64,000 nucleotides of DNA from Caprella mutica. Taxonomy: Eukaryota > Arthropoda > Malacostraca > Amphipoda > Caprellidae. Shown here one piece after another: positions 28,901 through 40,900 of the stretch (the first letter of the stretch is position 1; each line of letters begins with the position of its first letter). The translations under genes and the position numbers were made by a program. Under the pieces are notes generated by a model that saw nothing but the letters and a program-made list of their open reading frames with translations, had not been told where the DNA came from and ran no database searches. Location: the NCBI GenBank assembly GCA_947561585.1, contig CANNZV010001621.1:1-64000 (forward strand). The letters are read 5' to 3'.

Positions 28901-31900
28901 CAAAACTTTTGAATTATTGAGTTATAAATGACCTTGAGCTTTGACCGGATAACTCCCAAAATTTTACCAGATGGTTCCTGGAGATTAGTCAATCGATCGT
29001 CTTACCAAATTCAAAGTAATTTGATCGAAAACTTTTTGAGTTATGTGAGCAACAAGATGACAAACAAAAATATGTCGCCCAAAAGATAACCTTACGCAAT
29101 CTATGAAAGTAATAATTCTTTTTAGATGTCAAATATAGCATATATAACCAATTTAGCATACATATCTAAAACGTTATTCAAAATACTGTTACACTTAGAT
29201 ATTTTCACTTTATGTCTCTGAAATTACGATAATAAGAATATAGAAGCAAATGGGTTTTTCGTACATCTATTAGGTTACGTGGAATATTCACTTGCCATTG
29301 TAAGGTCGGGGAGATACCCAGGCCAAGAGAGGGTCCATGTGTACTGAATCCCCTAGACCTAAAGGTTAGTCGTTGAACTCTTCCAGTCTTTCAATTCTTT
29401 CAAGAGAGATAAAAATGTATCAGAATTTGAGAGTATAATGATACTATGAAGGTAGTAAAATTTCATCCAGAGTTGTGTCCCTAGCCTTGTAATAGGTAGA
29501 ACATTCCACAACAATATTATGAGGTCATGTTTCTGGGCGAAGACCAGATCGTCGGCAAGTATTATTGTTTTACTGTTTTAGGACCAAATGTTCCCAGGAG
29601 AGAAGAAGTTTCAATCGGGTTATTAACAATAGCTTTTGACATTCTCTTTCAAAGAGGAAGAGTTCTTTGGTCTTTCTACAAGAAGGTAGGTTGACCCATC
29701 TAATTCCTTTGGTGTTTTTCAAAGACCAACGGTTCAGGTTCTGCGCCAGAAGATCTCTGCTACGTCCTTTTCTATGAAATCATCAGTTTCATTGTCAATG
29801 TTCGTTGTTATCAGTTTCGCTGAAGACGCCAAATTTCTTTGCGACAGAATCTTGGCAATTGACGTGATCACCACTCATGTGTCTTGTTTAAGTAGTAAAA
29901 AAGTTCACCATCTTGTTGGAAGATAATTGATTGATTTTTGAAGTGTTTTTTTTTTTTTTTCATCAATCCAATAGCTGGATCCACAATACTGTTAAAAGAG
30001 GATTGATCTTAGGCCGTTCTCCACGAAAATCAGAGGAGACTCCCAAGTTTTCGAGATAGGGGAAATCTTGGATATCTTCTGATCAAGAATATTGAATTGG
30101 GTTGGCTTCAATAATGAAGAGTTTCTCGTTAAAAAAATGTATTTCATACCTTGTCGTGTCCGCTTTAAACTCTCTGAGAAGGACTTTTAATCTCTCAAGT
30201 CTCTTTTGCTTTTTAAGAAGTGTGATGACTTAGGGTTCTCTCATTTTGTAGGAAGACAACTGAAGATCCTTCGTGATGATGGTTCTAATTGAAGTCTGGA
30301 TCACATTCATGTATTTAGCTATATTTCAAATTTTTTCAAGTATTTCTTCGAGTCTTCAACATTGCACAAACCTTCTTAGCCATTTTCTTTATTCGAACAA
30401 GTACTCCCATTTCTACACTTCTAGGACAATCCTCAGAAGTGACAAGCTCAACGAAGCTACTATTCACAACATGGTGCAATGTCGATTTGCAACTTTTAAA
30501 AGCATAATGATATCAGGGTTGGGTTTCCCTGTACGATGGTTTAAGTTTAACCCTGTCATTTTAGACCTGATATTTTCGATTTCATTAAAAAGAACCGAAT
30601 AATAAGATTATATAACTATACTCAATAAAAACGCAAATGATAAACATGTATAGTGCTGTTTGAAAAAAAAAAAAGACTAATTAATGACTTTAAATTCACC
30701 CTGATTTACAATTTCATATTTCGACCTATTATCTGAAATATATGTGGAATGTGTATGTTCTTAGTTGAAAGTGAAGAAATACACATATATAGAGAGAGTA
30801 ATATTGAGCATTAAAAACTGTTTCATGGCCTAAAATAAATTTCTAGAGTGCGCAATATTCGCCCCGCCATGCAAAATATGGTGGGGCGAATAGTTGCGCA
30901 CGGAAAAACTCCGCTAAATAAAAAATTTAAAAGTCTAGAACCTTGTAATTTTAACTGAGGCAACTTGAGTCAATGATCATCATGCACTAAAAACTTCAGG
31001 TCATTATCTGGGATAAAAAATTTTTTATGACAAATTTATTTTTTAGGGTAATTCGGTAAAATGAATTTTCGACTAGGTACTTTTCATATGGTCTTAAATG
31101 TGATTTATTTCAACTATGAATAAATGCCTGTAAGCTGTTTTAATTTTATACAGAGTTACTACATATTTGAGCCGGTCTATGACTATTTTTGTTATTGGGC
31201 TAGCACATTCATAGCCCTTTAAACATGTGGTGCGCAAGATTCGCCCCGTGTGCTGCTGCGCGAGATTCGCCCCTCCCGACCCTATATCGTTAGATTACAT
31301 AATTATACATCATTTCAAAAGTGTTCTAAATCATAATACATTAATTTAAATATACAATAAGATAAAAAAAGAGTGTTTCCAATAATAAATGTGGTTTCGA
31401 TATCTCTTTGCTTGACGGTACTTAAAATCTTCTTATCGTTCTTATCGGTAAAATGGGGCTACTGTGACGAACTCAGCTTCGATTTCCATTAAACATTAAC
31501 ACTAATCAAGTAAGGAAAAACCATATGCATAATAATAAATTAAAAGTACCCAAATAAGCCAAAACATTATTTGCCATTTAAGATTTTTAGAATACGAATG
31601 AAAAAATTCCTTGAAGTAAAATCGTCTTTTGTACAACGAAGAGAGCAATAAAAGTTGTTTCAATAGCAGGAAATATTGTCCTTATTCTCATTGTTGAGCC
31701 CAAACAATTGCACAAACAATCCTAGGCAACATTATGGCTAAATCTAAACATTTAACTGCTAAATAAAGATCTTGATAGTCCATGCTTAGACACAATAAAG
31801 GGATGTAGCAATATTACTAACCTGGGCACCATTGCTTCTTTTATTCCCACTATTTGTAAATGTTTATTGCAAACCAATAGCTTTATTGGACCAATATTCA

Positions 31901-34900
31901 ATGAGTCTTTACAGGTAGAAACATTGCTAGTTATTTTAGTGTACTTTGGGAACTTGAAGATAAGATAGAAGGAAGTGAATTGTTACTTTGAACATCTAGC
32001 TTTTATTACTCAATGTTAATTCACATTACTCGTGATTACCATACTCAATAGTGATTCTTATATCTCCAGATAGTCGTACAATCTTCTCCAAGTGATTCCA
32101 AACTCTTTACTATTACCAAAGATATTATAATATCTTTATAATATATTATATATATATATATACATATATATTATATTACATTACATTTGGTAATAGACTA
32201 ATAGTGCGTATCTCTTCATCTCAATGACTCTAATCTTTGGCACTGTAATTTACCAAGGTGACTGAAACCAATAGATTGACTGACATACCTACTCCGCATC
32301 CTAAAGAAATAAGGAAATGATAAGGTGTTGCATCCCTCTCCTGCATCCCAATGAAAGAATAAGGTGTTGCATCCCTCCACTGCATCCCAAGGAGAGAATA
32401 AGGTGTCGGATCCTCTTCCCGATAAACTCCACAAAGGTTCAACTTTAGGTTCCGTAACGATAACCGATAGTTCTCAGGACTCAGCCACTTAGGATAACAA
32501 TTTTGAGAGCACTTATAGAAAACTCTCAACTACTTCGATGTGACTTGAGAGCACTGAAAAAAGCTCTCAAATGCTCTCAATTGTAATGAGAGTACAGTAG
32601 AATGCTCTCATATATATTGTGAGATATATAAATACTCTCATTTATTTCAATTGGAACCACAAACACTGCTCTCATATATCGTGAGAGCACTAAACATTGC
32701 TCTGTTGTATCTTGAGAGCACTAAACATTGCTCTCGTGTATCTTGAGAGCACTAAACATTGCTCTCGTGTATCGTGAGAGCACTAAACATTGCTCTCGTG
32801 AATCGTGAGAGCACTAAACTTTGCTCTCGTGAATCGTGAGAGCACTAAACATTGCTCTGGTGTATCTTGAGAGCAGTAAAAATTGCTCTGGTGTATCTTG
32901 AGAGCACTATACATTGCTCTCGTGTATCTTGAGAGCACTAAACATTGCTCTCGTGTATCGTGAGAGCACTAAACATTGCTCTCGTGAATCGTGAGAGCAC
33001 TAAACATTGCTCTCGTGAATCGTGAGAGCACTAAACATTGCTCTCGTGTATCTTGAGAGCAGTAAAAATTGCTCTGGTGTATCTTGAGAGCACTAAACAT
33101 TGCTCTCGTGAATCGTGAGAGCACTAAAAATTGCTCTCGTGAATCGTGAGAGCACTAAACATTGCTCTCGTGAATCGTGAGAGCACTAAACATTGCTCTC
33201 GTGTATCTTGAGAGCACTAAACATTGCTCTCGTGTATCTTGAGAGCAGTAAAATTACTCTTCACTTGAAAATACAGTTGGGGACCTTGAAGTAACTTTTA
33301 GAACACATTTTTAGATACCACTCTAATTCAAATGTGTATGTTACCACTCTAATTCAAATGTGTATGTCACCACTCTAATTCAAATGTATATGTTATCACT
33401 TTTAACTTTTTCTAGAGTTCTGCAGCGTTAGCACTGTCACTTCACATTAAAAATAGGACGTTAGCGCTAGTTCATAAGTCTACACCACAAAAGATTTTTT
33501 ATACTCGGAGAAGTAATATCTCTCTAATTTAAATTATTTATATGATAGATCAATTTGAAGTTAAAAACACTCCATTTCTATTTTTGAATTCAAGCAGTAG
33601 AGTTCTATTTATGTACATATTATAATATCATATAGCTATTATTCCATGTCAACAAGATACTTCAAACAATCCTACATTAATCCAAATAATGCTGCATTGC
33701 TTCAGATAATCCTAAGGAAGAAGTAGCTACGTGGGCGTACATTTTAGTCTAGCAATAACACTTGGGGGGATATTCAGGGAATTGCAGTTCCAGAGATTAG
33801 AATAATCTCAAAATGATGCCAAATGAGCACCAGGACACTATTTACAGATAGTAATGTTTCTTGTACAATGGTCCAAAGGAAGAAATAGTAATGTCTACAC
33901 TATAGTCCAAAGAAAGAACATTTTATTAACTATATTGTAATTGCGTCTGTATATGCGAATTAACTAATAATTGAAATGGGGTAATTTATAGTACGCTATC
34001 TTGGAAATTAAAAAAACTGTAAATGGAAATATTAAATTGTGTTGATAACGTCAGAATATATATTCAAAATGGTGGAAAGAATTTTAATTGCTGTAATAAT
34101 AGCACGCAGTTCTTACTCTGATACGGCATGAATATTGGCAATGGATAATAAATACAATTTAATTATTAATATTTGTAGCCATATATTACTGAATCCTTTA
34201 AAGACAACTGTTCTTTGGGGAGGACATAAGAAAAACATCAAATAATGTTTCAATACATTCCATATAATCACATTCTTGCAATAAGAAACGAACAAATAAA
34301 TATAGACTAGGGTGAATTATCGGTCAGTACTACAACTTCGGTCATATAAGAAAAAAAGACATAACATTTTTTATTATTAGATAGCACTGTGTAATAATAA
34401 CAATTTTTATATTGTTTTTTCTTATATGATCGAAGTTGTAATAATGACCGATGATTCGGAACTTACCCTTAGCCACATCTTGGTTTCATATTTAGAACCA
34501 CCTAAAGTTCTTCTCAATGGACATTAGACTTTATAAAAAAATTATAGTTTATTTTTTCTAAAATATTCCTTATTAAAAAAGTTATCTCTCTAATATTTAT
34601 CTATCAGAAAAGTAGCCTACAATAGTCTTTTGAGGTAAAGGGTTAAATTAATTTATAATACTCCATTATGATTACGTACGACGTACTTTTAAACACAAAA
34701 TGTAGGTGTAAAAATAGCTAGAACATCAACACAATAGTTAAATGCATTTACTGCCTCAATAAAAGAGTATTTAGCAAAGTATTTCCAAACCATTAACCTA
34801 TTAGGTGTAAAATTGCAAAATCAAGCAACTGCATATTCAATGCTTCTCAACTTTGTTCTGTAACATAAGAATTAGATTCACAAGCTCAATGAATAGTATT

Positions 34901-37900
34901 TAAATGTTTGTTACCTTCACAAATTGCGGGAGGTGGTTCTAGGTAAATTGCTCGAAAGACAATTGCTCGAAAACAATTGCTCGAATGAACAATTGCTTGA
35001 AAGAACAATTGCTCGAAAGACAATTTCTCGAAAACAATTGCTCGAATGAACAATTATTGCTTGAAAGAACAATTGCTCGAAAGACAATTTCTCGAAAACA
35101 ATTGCTCGAATGAACAATTGCTCGAATTATCAAATTACTCGAATGAACAAAATTGCTCGAATTATAAAATTACACAGTTTTCGATTTTATAAAAGTCAGT
35201 TATTCATGAAGTGGAGCTGCACCTAACAATCCTTGTTTCTTTTTAGTAATTGATCATTAATCATAAATGATGTTAATTATTACTCATTCTGCATAATCTT
35301 TTTTTAGACTGTTTGTGTCATCTCGTATGTAACATGTGAATTGGAATCATGTGGTGAATCAGTACTATTCATGTTTTTTTATCATAAAAAAAACGAAAAA
35401 ATTTGTAGATTAATTTATTACTAACCTACATGTATGTGACACCTCATTAGGTGAAATAACTCAAAGTTATGGCAGAGTTTTAATTAATCTACAAATTTTT
35501 TCGGGTTTTATGATAAAAAAAATGAATAGTACTGATTCACCACATGATTCCAATTCACATGTTACAAGATAACACAAACGGTCTCAATGAAAAAAAAAAG
35601 ATTATACAGAATGAGTATTAAAATTATTTATAGAATGATTAATGATCAATTACAAAAAAGAAACAAGGATTGTAAGGTGCAGCTCCACTTCATGAATAAC
35701 TGACTTTTATAAAATCGAAAACAGTGCAATTTTATAATTCGAGCAATTTTGTTCATTCGAGCAATTCGATAATTCGAGCAATTGTTCATTCGAGCAATTG
35801 TTTTTTGAGTAATTGTCTTTCGAGCTATTGTTCTTTCGAGCAATTGTTCATTCGAGCAATTGTCTTTCGAGCAATTGTTTTCGAGCAATTGTCTTTCGAG
35901 CAATTGTTTTCGAGCAATTTACCGGCTACCGCGGGAGGTACATATTTATTTATTTGTCATTTTGTTACTAGCCTAACTCTAAAAGTATTAAAACAAATTG
36001 CCTGATATTTGGTGGGACGATTGGTCTTTATCCAGTTGTTAATCTATTATATTTTTGAAATTAACAGGTCAAAGGTCAAGATCATTTATAAGCGACGGAG
36101 AAGGTATGTGCTCTAAGAGTGCCCCTCCTCTAGTTGTTACTCCTTCACTCTCAATACTCTGTTATACATGAGATCCATTAGCAGTAATATGCTAATACAC
36201 AACAGTTAATACCTCCATTTGGTGTCTATCACTGCATATTCAATGCAGGAGACAGTTAAGAGATGCATATACTGCACTAGGTAGCAGCCAATCTACACGA
36301 AATTCAATCCTGGCCTTCGACCAACATTCCATATCGCTCATGAATATATAGGTAGTATTTGTGTCACTGGAATCACTTATGTTATTGCTGGCATAATTGC
36401 CTTTAAGACTACAGTGGTATTGTGTGAGAGAAATAATGGGGAGTTGGTATATGGCAACACTGAGGAGTTGTTAGATGTTCTAATTACTTAAGAGATATGA
36501 GGAGTTGGTATATAGCAACACTGAGGGACTGTTAGATGTTCTAATTACATAAGAGATACGAGGAGTTGGTATATGGCAACACTGAGGGTTTGTTAGATGT
36601 TCTAATTACATAAGAGATACGAGGAGTTGGTATATGGCAACACTGAGGGTTTGTTAGATGTTCTAATTACATAAGAGATACGAGGAGTTGGTATATAGCA
36701 ACACTGAGGGACTGTTAGATGTTCTAATTACTTAAGAGATACGAGGAGTTGGTATATAGCAACACTGAGGGACTGTTAGATGTTTTAATTACATAAGAGA
36801 TACGAGGAGTTGGTATATAGCAACACTGAGGGGTTGTTAGATGTTCTAATTACATAAGAGATACGAGGAGTTGGTATATAGCAACACTGAGGGGTTGTTA
36901 GATGTTCTAATTACATAAGAGATACGAGGAGTTGGTATATAGCAACACTGAGGGACTGTTAGATGTTCTAATTACATAAGAGATACGAGGAGTTGGTATA
37001 TAGCAACACTGAGGGGCTGTTAGATGTTCTAATCATCTAATAAATACGAGGAGTTGGCATATGGCAACACTGAGGAGTTGTTAGATGTTATAATTATTTA
37101 ACAGTTGGCTGAAGTGTCATTTGATGCTACAACTAATAAATCTTACTGCACTGTTCTGGCGCTTTGCTATTAAATTCCATGTAAATTGTACTAAATTAGA
37201 GCCATGAAATGTTATTACGTAATTGCGTCATTTATACAATATACATGTATGAAACTAATACTATACTTCAAACAAAGAAGCGTGTACCATTAAAAACAGA
37301 AACAGTATCAATTAAAGGATCTGGAAGGTTATATTTTCTTTGGTGATATTCTTTACGTTTCGAGCAATTAACTGCAATAACATGAGTGACGTTTTAAACC
37401 AATTCCTTCCACTCCAATTTAAACATACACAATAAATATCCTTTTGGAAACATTAAAAATAAGATTATTTTATTCCCTCTCTCCTAATTAAATCTCAGAT
37501 TGAATAAAATAAGTTACAAATAGAGTTAATTAGGATATTTATTGCGGGGGAGAACTTTTAATTCAATTTAGAGACTCGAGCAGCTGCCATTTAAAGTGTC
37601 TGGTGCATCCATGGGGTATCTTTTGCATCCCTGGGGTATCCTTTGCATCCTTGGGGTATCCTTTGCATCTCTAGGGTATCTTTTGCATTACTAGGGTATG
37701 TTCTGTATCCCTGGTGCATTTTTTGCATTCCTATAGGGTATCTTATACATCCCTAGGGTATCCTCTGCATCCCTGGGGTATCTTTTGCATCCCTATGGTA
37801 TCCTTTGCATCCCTAGTGTATCCTTTGCATCCCTCTGGTATCCTTTGTATCACTGGGGTATCTTTTGCATCCCTATTGGATATATTATACATACCTAAGG

Positions 37901-40900
37901 TATCCTTTACATCCCTATAGGGTATCCTTTGCATCTCTATGGTATCTTTTTCATCCCAATAGTATCTTTTAGCGTATCGTCCACATCTTCAGAGTATCTT
38001 TTGCATCCGTATAGTGTGTGTTGCATCCCCCGGGTATCTTTTGCATCCCCAATGTATTAAAACATTCTCGCAAGCGGAAATTAAATGGCAGTGTGCGCAC
38101 TGTTGTGTCTAATATATTAAAAAGAGGGGGTGGGATAAGAGGGGGTGGGATGAGGGGGGGAGAGACATGAGAGGGGGTGGGATGAGAGGGGGGATTTAAT
38201 TCTTCACTGTGCACTTTGTTAACAACCACTATAGTGTAATACCCGTCAAAAATTACGGACCATTTTTTAGATTATCTGAATAAATCATTAATAGGTTCAG
38301 ATTTATTTTTTATTCTGATATTTCAACCGGATTTTTGCTGTATTCCTTCTAATTATTCGGATTTTTTGTAATCTGTATTTTCTATAAAATAATCCATATT
38401 TTTTGTTCAGATGTTTTGTTATCCAGATTTGTTATTTAGTTTTATCCGGATATTTCTTGTGTTATTAACCGTCAAAAATGACAGACTGTAATTTCATATT
38501 TTTGAAATTGTCCAAATAAAATTATTCGGATTTTAAAAAACTATATGTATTTTTTCGTTATTTGAATTTTTTTATTATACGTTTTTTTGATACCTGAACT
38601 TTATTCTGATAGAGCAATTTTCCTATTTTCCTGATTTTATTTTTTTCTCACTAATTTTCCTGCATTACCTTTTTTCTGTTTTCCGATTTTTCTATTTTTT
38701 CCGAATTTTTTTTCTTTCCCGGATATTCTGTTTGTTTCTGTTGTCCGCATTATCATGTTTTCGGATTTTTTTTTATCTTATCGTGATTTTTATATCCGCA
38801 TTTCAATCATCCCAACAATATTTTTAGTCATGAAATTATATTGTATCTTAAATGTTATTGTTTTCTTCTTGCAACCAACCAAGCAACTAACAGACAACAT
38901 TAGTAATATATTGGTAGTTGTTCTAACCCTTCACTGTGCACATTATTTGGAATTATAGATGATGTTTATTATATAAGAAAATATTTCTATTAAATCAAGA
39001 AAAATAATAAATAATGTAGTACATCAAGTCTACACATTACATTGCTTTTTCTCTCGTTAATTTATTTATCAAATTAAAATATGTACAAGAAACTCTTTTC
39101 TATTTTGATCACTACAAATTTTGTGTTCCAAAATATCAAAGGAAATTGAAGATTAATTGATTATGTTGTTAAAGAAGATAACGATAATTCTTATTTATTA
39201 AATTTGCTGATGATTACAATATATATGCAAGATGTGAAATGGTGTTATCTCCACATTGAATGTATTTCAAGGTTCATGTTATGATTTAAATTCTAAAATA
39301 ATAAACCTTTCCGATATTTAATTCGCTTTTGGTAAATTTCACTTCACCTAAAAAGTAAATTAATGAACATAATTTATTTTCTAAAAAGCACTCAATGAAT
39401 TTGTTGGAAGTGTATTCTTTAATTAACTTCTTCAAAGCTGAATAAATAGAACTTTTCATAATTAAATTTTTTACCCGCTCACTTTGTACCGGCGAAGAAA
39501 ATCGTCATTTCTGGTGGGAAGACTTTACTAATTGGAAGTTTGTGATCCTCTAAACCAGAAGAATTAGAGGGTAACATTAGAGGGCAACATTAGAGGGCAA
39601 CATTAGAGAGTAACATTAGAGGGTAACATTAGAGGTAACATTAGGGGGCAACATTAGAGGGTAACATTTGAGGGTAACATGTAACATTATAGAGGTAACA
39701 TTAGAGGGTAACATTAGAGGGTAACATTAGAGGTAACATTAGGGGGCAACATTAGAGGGTAACATTTGAGGGTAACATTAGAGGGTAACATTATAGAGGT
39801 AACATTAGGGGTAACATTAGAGGTAACATTAGAGGGTAAAATTAGAGGATAACAATAGAGGTAACATTAGAGGCTAACATTAGAGGATAACATTAGAGGT
39901 AACATTAGAGGGTAACATTTATAGGTAATATGGCTTCAAGTACAAATTATTTTTTTTCAAAATAATTCATGATAAAATCAACCATAAATTGTTCAGTATA
40001 TGTGTCAAATTCTTCTTCTTTTTTAAATATTTTCTAAAATTTGACTTGAATCCAAAAGAGCGGAAGAGAAATTTGCTCCAAAGTCTGTCCATTGAGTTTA
40101 AAAAGTTTGGCTGTTGAAACTCCTGAGTTGATTGAGAGTTTGAAAAAAGATGTGACACTTGATGAAGCGTCTCGATGATGCACCATAATTGAACTACACG
40201 GACAAAGCCCTCCGCTAAAGTTTGGGGAGTTGGGTGCTTTGGAGGGTAAAAGCCGTGTCGGTTTACTCTATTTCTTTCATGTAAATTAATCACAACTGTA
40301 AGCTGCAGGAAGTGCATTGCTGCAGTGTGTATGCAGGCAGCTGGTGTGTGATGTTTTGGATTAGAGGATTTGTGGACCATTTGGATCTCTGAATACAAAG
40401 GAATTGATGGCAAAAGAGAAGGAATGTCTGACCTTCTACCCATATCTGAATATGCTACATTTAGAGGAAAAGAAATGTAAGAGTATATGTGTGGAATAAA
40501 ATGAAAACAATTAAATCTATTACTTAAGACCCTCTCGCGTGAAAACTCGACCCATCCGATGATAGTAGCTGAAAATAGTCTGGTAAAGCAATAATTTCAC
40601 GGTTCTAGGTAAATTGCTCGAAAACAATTGCTCGAAAGACAATTGCTCGAAAACAATTGCTCGAAAAACAATTGCTCGAATGAACAATTGCTCGAAAGAA
40701 CAATTGCTCGAAAGACAATTGCTCGAAAAACAATTGCTCGAGCGACCAATTGCTCGAATGAACAATTGCTCGAATTATCAAATTGCTCGAATGAACAAAA
40801 TTGCTCGAATTATAAAATTGTATAAATTTCGATTTTATAAAAGTCAGTTATTCATGAAGTGGAGCTGCACCTAACAATCCTTGTTTCTTTTTAGTAACTG

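Noticed and set aside
29370..29575. Minus-strand ILADDLVFA, resembling a reverse-transcriptase ADD motif
   Set aside because: Neighbouring residues do not fit any reverse-transcriptase block and no other retroelement motif lies nearby.
30273..30602. 109-codon plus-strand frame inside the 3.3 kb transposon
   Set aside because: Composition and lack of motifs look like chance; the opposite strand also has short broken frames, none decisive.
32690..33255. CRISPR-like or tRNA-like hairpin array
   Set aside because: No unique spacers and no tRNA fold; the units are simply 31-base tandem repeats.
35646..36005. Frames with [11 protein letters not shown] or [10 protein letters not shown] repeats (also near 34917, 40520, 41316)
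   Set aside because: They are translations of the CAATTGCTCGAA tandem arms of the foldback-like elements.
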